Source of the DNA: Linum tenue
Lineage: Eukaryota; Streptophyta; Magnoliopsida; Malpighiales; Linaceae
Length of the DNA: 64,000 nucleotides
NCBI GenBank assembly: GCA_946122785.1
Contig: CAMGYJ010000010.1
Coordinates: forward strand, 46,397,134 to 46,461,133
Direction: 5' to 3'
Shown: in pieces, positions 22,486-34,850 of the stretch
Layout: the number at the start of each line of letters is the position of its first letter
Position numbering within the stretch: position 1 is the first letter of the stretch
Program-made: the position numbers and the translations under genes
The notes under the pieces: generated by a model
Seen by the model: the letters and a program-made list of their open reading frames with translations, nothing else
Told to the model about the DNA's origin: nothing
The model's database searches: none

Positions 22486-25465
22486 GAAGAAGATGAAGTC
22501 CACTCGGTTGCTAAACTGCTCGGGAAACTCGTTGCTTATCGTGCATCGGGCACCGGCCATTTGGAGCTCTTGGCAGGTTCGTTTTCGCTCCGGTCTGAAA
22601 AAGGAGCATTTTATTTTAGTTCGGTTTGATTCAATTCTTTTTTTTATTTAGCATTCAATAAATTCATGAAATCGAGAATCGTACGAAATTATATTTGATC
22701 CAGACCGTGATCATGTCTAAATAATGTTTGGTCGTCATATATATGCTAGGTCTAGCTTTGTTACAGAAGAACTATGAACCTCCCAAGTTTGAAGACCAAA
22801 CAGAAGCCCCAAAACAATACATCGAGGATGCTTTTGCTCTTCATGAATTCACCGAAGCTGCCTATACGGTACATATATGTTACTTAACCAACTATATCTT
22901 CACATAATTTTTTGATTTTTTTATACCTTTTTAATAGTTATCTTCTCATGGCATATATTCTTTTAGGGGCCATTGCTTGATTTTGGGAGACATGCCATCT
23001 TCTTTCCTTGCACTTGGCTCTACCGGCAAGGGATTTTCACTCCATGGACACGTAATAGGTCGTTCCCTTAATGTTAATTTGAAATGTTTCAGATTTGTGA
23101 TGACCGATTTGTTAGGGTTTCAAAGTTGAGTGATCTATTTGGCATTCACCTCTTAGTTATGTGCATGCATGAAATTAGTTATAGTTGCATATATTTCATT
23201 CCCATCCTCTTTGGTTGAATTTGTGTGTGTTTCTTAGTCGGCCAGTGCTGGATGGGGATAACTGGTGGCGTGGCCATGCAGCTGCCTTCCTAAACTATGT
23301 CAAGTTACCTCCCGAAGCATTACGACGTGGTCGAGTCTGCCAGGTTATGATCGATCGATAGTTCAAGTATCTAATTGTTTTTCGCTCTAATTCGATTCGA
23401 TTTTTTCAGTTAATCGTACAAATACTAACGTATGCGTATGTCTTGTTTTGATTTGGGTTTACCAGGAAAAATGTGAAGCGGCATATTTCATCCTTGTTCT
23501 ACACAACCAAAGAACCGTCGTGGTTGCTGTAAGAGGAACCGAGACTCCCGAGGACCTTATAACGGACGGATTGGGAAAGGCATGTCCCTTGTCTAGGGCA
23601 GACTTGGATGGCTTACTAAAGCATGTACTCTTTCTCTTCTTCTCCTAATTCTCTCGACCTTCCAATTCGTAATTCCATTCATAACATTGATTGTTTTCGT
23701 GTCATCGATCATTTCTAGTTAAATTACGTCGGCTAATCTGAGTGTTTGATAGATTTTGTAACACTTTTGTAGGAGCTCAATTTCTAACTTGTTTAATTGA
23801 TCTCTTTAATGTTGGGTTTTCAGTAATAGTTGCATTCCACTCGAAACAAGGCAGAAAGTGGAGCTGTCGTTCCCACACTATGCCCATTTGGGTATAGTTG
23901 AAGCTGCACGAGACCTATATATGCAAATTGAAGGGAAACCTTCGGAAAACAGTAAGTTATATTAGGCATTCTACTCTGTTTTTTTACTATATATCTTTGT
24001 TACGCATCTATGGACATACAGAAAAATCAAATCGGTTTCAAATGGGTCGGCTGGATGAATGGATATGTCGCTTTGAGACAACTCGCGGGAAAGCCCACAT
24101 TACTAAAAAAAACCTACGCGCGCGAGTTGATTGGGTTACAAGTCAATCAGGTTGCATGCAGCTCATGATCATAGATTGAATTGAATACTGCCGGACGAGT
24201 TATCATGGATTAATCTGATTAGGGTTGCTTAATTAAGTTGGTGGTTGAGCAAATTACATTATTAGTCTTTCATTTTGATTTATTCGAATCTCTTTCTAGA
24301 AAATAGTTCAATCTCATTAATTATGACTTGTGGAAAAACAGAATCCCAGTATTCAACCGGATTCTTGTCTTCATTGCTGGGGACTGGATGTGAATGTGAA
24401 GGCTACACTCTGCGAATAGTTGGCCATTCACTTGGAGGTGCCATTGCTTCCATGCTAGGGTTAAGAGTAAGCCTTCTCTCGCTTTCCATAATAAATCATA
24501 TACCACAGTACTCTATCGAATTCATCGATAAAGTAACGGGAAGAAAAAAAAACGTATCGTATTTTCGTATTAACGACGCAAAATCTAACGTGTACAGCTA
24601 AAACATAAATTCCCAAACCTACATGTCTATGCATACGGCCCTCTTCCTTGTGTGGATTCAGTCATTGCCGAGGCATGCTCAGACTTCATTACAAGGTAAC
24701 AAATCAAAAATATAATCTAGCTCCATTTTTTTTAACCCTTAAACTTCTTTTTTTTTTTTTACTGCATTGTAATTTTTTTCTAAATACAGCATTGTACACG
24801 AGAACGAATTTTCGACACGACTGTCGGTCGGATCGATCATGCGGCTGCGCACAGACGCAATCATGGCACTCTCCCAAGGTTCTTCGGCGGCGGCCGACAC
24901 GACGTTGATCTACAAACTCGCGCGCCGCTTCCTCTCCATGAACAAGTGTCAAAAACGACTGATGGATCGTCCGGACGACGACGACGAATCATCATCTGTC
25001 CAACATTCCAAACAAAACGTCGTCGTCGTCGCAACAACAACAGGCGAAGACGACGTGGACAGTATCTTTGGCGACGACCCAATATCAAAGGCGACCACGG
25101 ACACGTTCGACGACACCATATCCCAACTTTTAGCGACGACTCCGACTTTGGAGGAAACCGCGAGTTCTTCTTCGTCGTCGACGGGGACGAGCTCCAGCCA
25201 GGAGGACGTGTTCTTGCCCGGCCGCATCATCCACCTGGTGTCGCAGCAGTTTCGAAACGACGGGAAGATTTGGAACATCTTGCAGAGGACGACTGAGTAC
25301 AGAGCGTATTTGGGCAATCGAGACCGGTTTAGGGATATCGTCGTCTCGCCGTACATGTTCATCGACCATCTGCCTTGGAGGTGTCACCATGCCCTAAAAA
25401 CGATATTGGAAGCGAAAAGAGGCGATGATGATACGGCGGTGCAAGGTGTATCGGACCATGTGTGA
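22486..25465 (+). CDS. Class 3 lipase with DAG-lipase-type N-domain, 5' end in gap
   Basis: Inferred exons: 22486-22576, 22750-22868, 22967-23058, 23238-23343, 23466-23624, about 23825-23951, 24342-24466, 24598-24695 and 24790-25465. Early exons encode a Lipase3_N-like region (EAAYT|GPLLDFGRH, NWWRGHAAAFLNYVKLPPEALRRGRVC). The alpha/beta-hydrolase core follows, with VVAVRGTETPEDLITDG, HLGIVEAARDLY and the nucleophile elbow IVGHSLGGAIAS (Ser codon at 24428). The last exon carries a poorly conserved acidic/Ser insert before a conserved DHLPWRCHHAL. This is the layout of the plant family annotated as sn1-specific diacylglycerol or calmodulin-binding lipase (for example At3g14075). The junction at 23624/23824 is not phase-compatible with standard splice sites, so an indel or an unusual site is likely. 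The start lies in the gap. Confidence 0.85.
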
Positions 25466-25763
25466 TTTGATTAGGGTTTAGGTCGCGTTCGGAAGAGCGA
25501 GAATTGAGCAAAATGTGTTACATTCTTAACCGTACTTTCGATGTACTTTATATTATTGAAACAAAATCGATACAGTTTTGACTACACAAATTGACGTAAA
25601 CTGACTGGTCTCAATAAATAACTCGCGAGGTGTGATCAGGAGAAGGTCAAATATGAATTTTATATTAGTCTTGATAGAACACATCACCCCAAAACGAAAG
25701 CCAACTTACGCGAGCTTGAAATTTGCACAGACACGTTATACATGTGATTAACGGTACTTTCGA

Positions 25764-25880
25764 TATATAACAAGCATTCACCAAACCAAACCAAAAACCA
25801 AATATAACAAGCATTCACCAAACCAAAAACCAAATATAAAAGCCAAAACTAATAAGCATTCACCGAACCAAATTAAAAAC
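25764..25880. repeat. Short tandem repeat, three imperfect units
   Basis: A motif atataacaagcattcaccaaacc recurs at about 25764, 25801 and, degenerate, about 25850, with runs of aaaccaaa between. It lies just outside the 3' end of the Ulp1-like gene and could be subterminal sequence of a mobile element. Confidence 0.55.
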
Positions 25881-25943
25881 GGTTGTCCATCATCCTGAGA
25901 AAAAAAAAACATAACTGTTGTCCTTCATCAAAACCAAAAAAAC

Positions 25944-27826
25944 TTAGAACTCAAAATCAGGTTGTTTTGGGCTCGTTGACCGGGTTTCCTTGTGCTCTTC
26001 TCTTTCCTTTTTCCTCTTTTCATGGGTTGTCTTGTACTCTTCCACTGCAGCTTCAACTTGAGGTGCAACTCTTCTTGCTTCCGTGAGCACCATATGCCTT
26101 ATGTAGTTCATGGGCTCTCGAACAAGGTACAAAGCGATCTGCATCCTCCTCACTTGAGTGCATGGCTATCAACATCAACAAACATGGTGCTTACCGCATG
26201 ATTTAAAAATAACAATCAATTGTGGTTTTCTAATATGGGAATTAGAATTGTCGTTACCCAAATATAAGAGGAGTCCCAGCTTGCGCCATACATCCACATG
26301 CATACCCAGACTCCACTGTCAGACCTACATAAAATAAAAGCATTGCGTGATAAGAACCAAGTTGATAAGTCGTCGTTTAATATCACAAAAAAATGGGCAT
26401 ACTTACCGATGAAGTTGTTGTTGCACAATTGAAGGAGTTGGGTACGAAAACTCCGCAATCCTTGGTGGCGACAATCCCGGACCTTGTTCACGATAGAGAA
26501 TCTTCCACAAGGCTTGCATAAAGCACATCTGTACAAATTAAGAAACGTTTGTACTTAGAAAGAGTTATTTACATTTTGTTGCGTTATAACGGCACAATGT
26601 CACATATTTACCATTGTTTGAACAGATTGTAGTCGAAAGGAATTGCGGTCTTCATTTGGTTGTGGATCCAAGATATGGACTTCTTCCTTGTCCAACTTAA
26701 TGACAGCCAAGTACCAATGGGCATTATCTCTCATCGGAACACACACCTACATATGCGGAAATTGTCAACACGTATTAAAAAAATAAACTGCAAACCATGT
26801 AATACTTATTAAGACGAACAGTTTACCTTGTTCACCATATTGGTTCGACTAAGGAATTTTGATTGGTATAGGTCTAATGCCATCTTGGGTGTTATTCCAC
26901 ATGAAATCACTAGTTCCTGCCCATGTGGTAGTTGCACAATTGAAATTTTGTCAACACAATATGATTCACGTTAAAAAAACATGTGTTGTAATTTTTTTGG
27001 TGAGAGGAAATTGTCATTAAGTATAATCGGAACACAACCTGTAGTTCAGCAGGCAGATAGCACACTCCTTTTCCGTCCTTGGAATTTGTCCACAACTCTT
27101 CTAGAGTCAAGTGGCAGGCCATCGCTGTTATAACCTAATATAACATGGACAAAAAACACTTCATGATACTATCGAGTTGTTATAAAATAATTCTATGTAG
27201 AAAAGCATTGATAGTTGACATGTAAAAAACAAATTTGGAGTTCCGTTGATTACATCAGCATCTACGAATGAGCGAGGGCTTAAGGACCACAGTGACTTCC
27301 TCGTACAAGAGTTGTTGGAGGTTTTGACCAATACTTCGTCAAGTGGCAGATGGGCTAAAAATATGTAGTGAGCAAGCTGGATTTGCTCATCATCGTATTC
27401 CATAGCGGTAGGTAGCTTAAACTTCAAAACAACCTGGAATAGGGGCCACAAAAAACACGAGTTGAAATGCATTCGTCATGACGGAATAACGGCAAAGAAC
27501 ACTTCAATGGCAAACATGACACCTTTATTACCTTGTCAACAGAAGGTAGACAAATACTTTTTCCATTTGGCTTCTTTGGTGTGACCTCAGAGTCAGATTC
27601 ATCGTCCGAAATAAAAACGATGACTGAAGCAGGAGTGGGTGGAGTGCTTACACCTTTGCCTTTGGGTATCCTTGGTTTCTTTGTTGGAGTCACAAATTCG
27701 GCTGTCTCCTACAATGACAGTGAACCTGCGATTAATAAATTAAGTAGAATGAATTTCAATGGTAAAAAGAGCTATTATACATACCACGAGCTTGGACGAA
27801 GAGCGAGTAAGTCTCCTATTTTCCAT
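25944..27826 (-). CDS. Ulp1-like C48 peptidase, nine exons, nucleophile Cys replaced by Ser
   Basis: Minus-strand exons: 27785-27826, 27532-27708, 27254-27433, 27039-27134, 26827-26916, 26612-26746, 26407-26528, 26258-26324 and 25944-26165. All have GT-AG borders and compatible phases, totalling 1131 nt (376 residues). The N-terminus is basic and low-complexity (MENRRLTRSSSKL, then a Pro/Lys stretch and SDDESDSE). The Ulp1/C48 core shows AHWYLAVIKL (His205), VHILDPQP (Asp222) and, Q-x5 downstream of Gln278, SDSGVWVCMWMYG with Ser284 where the family has its catalytic Cys. A helical charged tail follows (EEYKTTHEKRKKEREEHKET). Family members cleave SUMO-type conjugates; with Ser this copy may bind without cleaving. 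ULP-like genes of this kind are known passengers of plant MULEs (Arabidopsis Kaonashi elements, melon CUMULE). The transposase-like gene runs away from it on the other strand. Confidence 0.85.
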
Positions 27827-28390
27827 GTTGTGCCTGTAATCTAAGCTTTACTCTGTACTCAAAATCGCGGCAAAGAAGGATATGGAACCACTGCTCTACC
27901 GATGAAGGTTAATTATATATACAAGGTTAGGATAAATTGTGGCGCCATATTTTTCCCGCGGAAAAATAGCTAGGGTTTAGTCTAAGGTACATGAACTTGG
28001 GATAAACATGGGTAGTTATTAAACCTAAAAGTAAAAAGATACTTTCTTCGATTGAATAGAGAATTGAGTGGTATTAGTAAATATTCGCTCATATTAATAT
28101 TTGATCCTTCCCCATACACGTAGTAGACACCTAGAGTCAGCTGGCGTTTGGCTTTACTACGAAAGGTTTTTCATTTTAAATATTTTCGTTATTTGTGAAA
28201 ATGGTAAAGAAATCACTAAGATAAAGAACAGAAAGTGCAACTCGTTCCTACCAAAAATAAAAGATATCACAAATCGTGTTATTAATGGGGATAATTATTG
28301 AGTGGCCCGTTTAATCATTAATTCGGCCATCATTCCCAGTAGGGTTGTGTAATCTACGTCCTTGGTTCCCCAAACTTTCCAGCCGTGACA
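27827..28390. promoter_or_regulatory. Bidirectional spacer between the ULP-like and transposase genes
   Basis: 564 bp separate the two divergent start codons (27826 on minus, 28391 on plus). The spacer is AT-rich and contains no other gene, so it must hold both promoters if the gene pair is expressed. I see no TATA box I would defend in either direction. Confidence 0.5.
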
Positions 28391-31174
28391 ATGACGTCGG
28401 AGGCAGACTCACCATTGACGTCGGAGGGAGTCCTAGTATTGACGTCGGAGGGAGTCCAAGAAAACGCTGGTGCCGGAACAAGTCACACCACCCAGGAAGA
28501 TAATGTCGCCGATCTCTTATTGCTACAGCCTGAAGATATTAAAAAAATGAAGTTCGATGATACAGAAGAAGCCTATGATTTCTACATGGACTATGGGTTA
28601 GTCAAAGGCTTCGACATCAGAAAATCAGACATTGGTCGTGATAAGAACAAAGTTATGATATGGCGTGACTATGTATGCTCTGGCGAGGGAAAGAGGCGCA
28701 TGAAGAGCACAGAACGAAAGAGAGAAGCAAGAGGGGAGACCAGATTTAACTGCAGAGCCAAGATGCGTGTTAAACAACACAATGTCGATGGGAAGTGGTA
28801 CGTGCACCAGTTTGATGATGTACACACACACGAAACGATCCCGAGAGAATATAGACACTACATGAAAGGGAAACGTCGTATGAGTGATGCAGTCAAAGCA
28901 GCGATAAATTTTAGAAGAGCTGCAGGTATGAAAACTTCTCAAATTGTGAATCTGGCCGTATCAGAAGCAGGAGGCTACGACAATTTGGGGTACACGAGGA
29001 AGGATGCATATAATTATGTGGACAAAGAGAGGAAAGAACAAATCAGTGAAGGTGATGCCGCAACAGCCCTAGCCTACCTGCAAGCTAAATGCACCGCGGA
29101 CGAGCATTTCGTTATTGAACTAAAGAAGGATGACGACGACCGGCTTATTAACATTTTCTGGGCCGATAGTATTTCTGTTGCTGATTATGCATGCTTTGGT
29201 GAATTACTGTCATTCGATGCTACTTACAAAAGGAACATTTACCAGATGCCTCTCGTGATTTTTTCAGGTACTTTTCCTTCACACATAGAATTATCCCGAG
29301 CATGCTACAATAACCCTAGAAGTTTGCATAATCTAACTTTGTTTGAACTTTTTAAGGTGTCAACCACCATTCGCAAACTTGCGTATTTGCATGTGCTTTC
29401 TTGGCTAACGAGAGAGAGGACAATTATATTTGGGTGTTGGGAGCTTTGAAGAGAAGGCTAGGCGCTGTAGATCCCAAGACTGTTATTACAGATGGGGATA
29501 GAGCAATGCGTAATGCTATTCAGAAAGTATTTCCCGATGCAACACATCGTCTATGTTCCTGGCATATAGACAAGACTATAACCAGAAATGTGAAGAATCA
29601 TCCAACTTTTTTGCCCCGATGGAAGCATTTTGTGTCAGCTGACTGGGAACCTTCAGAATTCGAAGAAAAGTGGAAAACAGTGGTTGAGGAATGCTCCCTT
29701 CAGCACAACAATTGGGTCTCCAATTTATTTGACCAAAGACATGAATGGGGGTATGCATATTTGCGTTCGAAGTTCTTCGCAGGCTTGAGTACAACATCAA
29801 GATGTGAAGGACTGAACTCTCAACTTGCCAACTATATCGAGAAGGATAAAAATCTCCTTGAGTTCTTTATTCACTTTGATCGTTGGACTAGGGATATGAG
29901 GGAGAATGAGCGTCATGCTGATTTTGAATCCATTCATCGAGAACGAACCATCACAAGCAATGTCTTAGTCTCACTTCAGAAGAGTGGAGCGGCGTTTTTC
30001 ACAAAGAACGCATTCTTCTTATTCAGAGACGAGGTTGAAAAGTCGGCATGTTGCATAAGGTTGGAGACAGAGCGATCGGAAATTGAGCATGTGTACAAGG
30101 TCAAGGTGTCTGGCATGGCTAAGGTATTTCAAGTCACGTACGCAGTTGAACCCTTTGCAATGGAATGTAGTTGTAATCACTACAATTATATGGGAATACC
30201 ATGTCGTCATATGATTTTTGTACTGAAAGAAGAGAGCATACTGGAACTTCCTGAAGGCCTAGTACGTCGAAGATGGTCAAAGAAGCCGAAGACACTAGAG
30301 AGCTTGGACGAACCGGGCAGACTAGATGAATCGCAACTTTTCGCATTGAGGTTTGCCATGACTATCACTTTTAATTTATATTTTTTTAGTATTGGTTCGA
30401 AGCTAGGTGAACATTAATTTTACTCACTTTGTATAAAATCTTGTGTCAATCAGGTATGGTACTATTCAACAACACAGCTTACAACTAATGTTAAAAGGGG
30501 CAAAATCTAGTGAGTGCTTCAAGATTGCTCGTGAGGGAATTCAATCATTATGTGAACAGTTGGACATGGTGGACACTGGCAACGTGGACATACCCGGCAT
30601 TAATAGGCCGAAGGCGAATGAAATTTTGTTGGATCCATTACAAGTCAAAGCTAAAGGTTCGGGGGCTAAAAAATCTAAACGGAAGAAAGGAGAACCACGA
30701 CAGTGTAGCAATTGCCAGGAATTTGGCCACTATAGGACCCGATGCCCACATCCTGTTGGCTATGTGAAGCCAACCTCAAACGGTGATGCCCCGAATGATG
30801 GTGTTTCGGAAGAAGGTGGCGGTGGCGATGACAACGATGTTGATCCTCCAACCACTCAAGATCAGTCGGAAACAGTACAGAAGAGAAGGCAAAAGCATTG
30901 CAGTAAGTGCGGTTCTACCAATCATAATGCAAGAACATGTACTGGGTCAGGAAATGAGGATGATGAAAATGACGATGATGAAAATGACGATGATGAAAAT
31001 GACGATGACGACGATTATGAGCAACCTAGGGTAAGAATAAGATATAATTGTTCGTGTATACACAATGCAGTTACATCCAATATTTGTGTACGTCTAAAAT
31101 CGTCGTTTTCGATTTTGCAGAAGAGGCCTGTTACAAGAAGTAGCAAACTAAGGATTGTTGAAAACTTGGAGTGA
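28391..31174 (+). CDS. FAR1/MuDR-type MULE transposase, four exons, intact
   Basis: Exons 28391-29267, 29357-30350, 30454-31030 and 31121-31174 join in phase to 2502 nt (833 residues). The start is the ATG at 28391; the frame is open slightly further upstream without another ATG. Domains: a FAR1 DNA-binding region (residues about 57-145: FDDTEEAYDFYMDYG ... RFNCRAKMRV ... HTHE) and a MULE DDE transposase with Asp276 (SFDATYK), Asp338 (ITDGDRAMRNA, followed by C-x2-H CSWH) and Glu443 (SRCEGLNS). A SWIM zinc finger follows (from Cys563: CSCNHYNYMGIPCRH), then two CCHC knuckles (Cys708 CSNCQEFGHYRTRC; Cys773 CSKCGSTNHNARTC) and an acidic ENDDD repeat. The N-terminus has a TSEG repeat. All catalytic residues are present, so it could be a functional transposase. 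A domesticated FAR1-related regulator is the alternative. Confidence 0.9.
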
Positions 31175-32503
31175 AGATGGACGTCCTTATCCTATTCGGA
31201 TTAGGACTAATGGACTATGTGAAGACTGCCAGTATCAGCTTGAGGTGTCGTTTTATTTATAAGAAGACTGTTGCCATCTGCGGTGTCGTTTTACTTGTGT
31301 GTCATTTTAACGGTGTGTCTCTTTGGTTTATAAGAAGACTACTGCCTGCTACGGTGTCGTTTTATTTAGTTCGGATGGATTTGATTGAATTCGACCTGGA
31401 GGTTTTTCCCTAAAAATATATCATGTGCAACATTTCAGTGAAATGACAAGAGCATGGGCCGACAGAGGACTTCTGAAAATGGAGGCAGTAATCAAGAAAT
31501 AAAATACAGTATGTTTATTTAGTGAAATATCCCTCACCGATATATTATTAAGATCTCAAACACTAATAAAAGTACAAATCTTGAAAATCAAAACAATTTA
31601 CTTTCCCTCCTCCCACTTTTATACTATACATATGGCAACTTTTCCCTCTTGTATATATTTTGGGAGCATGATCAACAAGTACGCGTCAATGTCGCACAAA
31701 AGAACCATCATATGACGTAGGGTTCCACAACACCTATTATGGAATCGCAACAACATATGATGATTCTTCAGGCGATATTGAAACGGCGACTTATTGTCAT
31801 TGCTCCCCTCCCTGCCTCTAACAAAGACCCTGCATGGAGAGAAAAGGAGAAACAATACAACGAAGGATTTAGTTTAACAGTCATAACAATTACATAACTA
31901 AAGGAACTGAGATCTAAAATAATACGCAGTCTCATCTTTACCACTGCACCCGAAAATAAAGCATGGACAGGAGGACGAAGAGGCGGATGGGGATGATTTT
32001 CGGGGTTGAGAAGATGGGAGAAAGGGGTCTTTTCAGGGATTTGAGAGGAGGAACGGACAACAGCAGGAGATGAGTGCCTCTTGGGTTTCGGAGCATGGTC
32101 TCTCCCTCTCTGATTAAAGAATTTATAAATGAGCTCATAAATTTACTTTGCCTTTCCAGCCCTTCCCATTTACTGAAAATCACACTCCCTACCGCTGCCT
32201 CGGCCTTGGTAACGTCAGCACTGGTTAGGGGCAAATGCGACTTTCCGAAAACGGCCATATCTGATTGGGTGACACGCCGCGGTTAGGATTGAAGCTCTTT
32301 CACCATCGGATTAAACGAAAATTTAGGAATTGACGGCGGGAGATGGGGATGTGCTTTTAGACTGGCTTTGTAGATTAAATAACTTTTTCGTTTACCAAAA
32401 TTAATCTACAGATTTGGTACATGTAATTGTAACCCTAAACCCTAAACCCTAAACCCTAAACCCTAAACCCTAAACCCTAAACCCTAAACCCTAAACACTA
32501 AAC
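31150..32503. repeat. Segmental duplication, copy 1, ending in a telomere-like array
   Basis: Starting inside the last exon of the transposase, this segment recurs at 33108-34919. Shared landmarks include ataagaagactgttg, tgtgcaacatttcag, gggagcatgatcaacaagta and gcccctccctgcctct-type stretches. Both copies keep a minus-strand open frame of 78-79 codons (31619-31855; 33972-34211) with mostly identical residues (RVFVRGREGSNDNKSP). A further minus-strand frame at 31938-32258 is not recognised. Confidence 0.75.
32430..32503. repeat. Interstitial telomere-like array, copy 1
   Basis: About ten units of the plant telomere heptamer AAACCCT run head to tail, nearly perfect except at the right end (ctaaacacta, aacccg). 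The array is far too short for a telomere and sits between ordinary sequences. Confidence 0.9.
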
Positions 32504-33638
32504 CCGAACCAATCAATACCATATACTCTACAACAATAACACCTTAGAGCATCTCCATCCCATTGCTAAACCAACCTTTAGCAATTGGCAATGCCAAACC
32601 CTAATACACGAACCAATCAATAACATATACACTAAACCATCAACACCTTACATAATTCGAATAAAACAACGACAAAAAACAATTTGAGAGATGCACTCAA
32701 ATTAATATAATACACTCACCAATTGATATATAGTACTTGGGTCGTTTGGAGGTTGAGATTTGAAGTGAGGTATTTAGCAAATACATGTAATGATAAGATT
32801 AAGTCGTTTTTTTGGTTCACTTTGAGTTAGAATACATGCATTACCTTTTTGTTGGGCCCACCAACAATCACTCAAAATGAATGATTATAAATCTCTACTA
32901 AAAGGTGAGATTGTTAATGAAGGATTGTCTACCCTACTTTTTGTTTCATCGTTGCCCTTCCAAACAAAGTATTTTCCTAATACATGCATTGAATCAATAC
33001 ATCAAATGATAATACACTAATTGGCCTAATACATCAATTTGAAGAATCACAACTTCCAAACGATTAAAGTTGCTAAAGTGGCATTTGGGACCATATATTT
33101 GCTCGGTGTTGGAAACTTGAACTGAAACTGGAAGTCCTCCTATGCCGAGTCGTTTGGTATATAAGAAGACTGTTGGCTCTTGCGGTGTCGTTTAATTTAT
33201 GCACTCATTAATGGTCACTTGATGGCAATTTGTAAGCACTTGATGGTAATTGAGAATACTACACCTCCCCCCTAGTAATTTGACATTACCCCATCAATTC
33301 TCACAAACTAAACCTTATCCAAACGTGAGTTTTTTTTTCAATTTCCACAAGTCAATTCCTTGGTTTTGTAAAACATGGAAATTCAGACAAATTTCAACGT
33401 TTTAAAATTTCCACATCCAAACGACCCTAAATAAATCCTGTGCAACATTTCAGTTGAATACTCTTGAGAACTAGTTTTTTTTATTCAATTATTACATCGT
33501 ATTTTTTGCACTAATTTTGAGCACTCATTAAATGTGTAGAGCATGTGGCTACAGAGGAGCAGAGTTCGAAATCCGGCAAAAAATCCGGTTGGCCCAATCG
33601 TAAAGACTTCTAAAAATGGAGTCAGTAGTCAACAAATA

Positions 33639-33842
33639 AAGTACAGTATTTTTATTGGGACTGTAGGATTCCCTCCAGATTTTAGAAGATCTCAAACGCT
33701 AAAGTACAAAGTACAGTATTTTTATTGGGAGTGTACTAGTGTAGGATCCCCTGCAGATTTAGAAGATCTCAAACGCTAATAGTACAAAGTACAGTATTTT
33801 TATTGGGAGTGGAGGATCCCTCGCATATTTAGAAGATCTCAA
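33639..33842. repeat. Three tandem units of about 70 bp
   Basis: Each unit starts aagtacagtatttttattgg and ends with agaagatctcaaac; starts are near 33639, 33707 and 33787. Copy 1 of the segmental duplication holds a single diverged equivalent near 31504-31562. Confidence 0.75.
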
Positions 33843-34850
33843 ACACTTTTGGAAGCCGCCATGGAAGCGAAGAGAGAAGCAGAAGAAAAAAATTACAAAA
33901 CAGTATACAAACATAAACAAATGTTACATAGAGTCGAACAAAAACAAAAAGCTGTACTTTCCCTAACTATTTTATCCTATTATACATATGGCAACTTTCC
34001 TATCTTGTATACATTTTGGGAGCATGATCAACAAGTACGCGTCAATATGGCGCAGAAGAATCACCACATGAAGTAGGGTTCCACAACACCTATTATGGAA
34101 TCGCAACAACATGTGATGATTCTTCTGGCTATATTCAGACGGCGACTTATTGTCATTGCTCCCCTCCCTGCCTCTAACAAAGACCCTGCATGGAGAGAAA
34201 AGGAGAAACAATACAACGAAGGATTTAGTTTAACAGTCACGATCTAACAATGACATAATGAAAGGAAATGAGATCTAAAATAATACGCAGTCTCATCATT
34301 ACCACTGCACCCGAAAATAAAGCATGGGATAGGAGGACGAGAGGCGGATGGAGTTGATTTTCGGGGTTTCATATTGAGAAGATGGAAGAAAGGGTTCTTT
34401 TCAGGGATTGAGAGGAGGAGGAACGAACAGCAGCAGGAGATGGTTTTCGGAGTCTCATATTGAGAAGATGGAAGAAAGGGTTCTTTTCAAGGATCGGAGC
34501 ACGGCCTCTCCTTCACTGATTAACGAATTTAAAGATTGACTCGTAATTACTTTTACTTTTCCCTCCCTTCACATTTACTGAAAATTACAGTCCCTACCAT
34601 TGCCTCGGCCTTGGTAACGCCAGCATTGGTTATGGGCAAAAGCGACTTTCCGAATTCGGCAATATCTGATTGGGTGACACGCACGCGACGAGGATCGAAG
34701 GTATTTCACCATCGGATCAAGGGATAAGTTTAGGAATTGACGGTGGGAAATGGGGATGTACTTTTTTAAATAGTCTGAATTTGTAGATTAACTAACTTTT
34801 TCGTTTTACCAACATTACTCTATTGATCTGGTTTATGTTATTCTAACTTG

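Noticed and set aside
24861..25390. Several open frames on both strands over the last lipase exon
   Set aside because: They are shadows caused by the GC-rich, trinucleotide-repetitive (GAC/GTC) insert of the lipase exon.
28625..28942. Minus-strand Cys/His-rich frame opposite the transposase exon 1
   Set aside because: Complement of the FAR1 domain coding sequence; no independent support.
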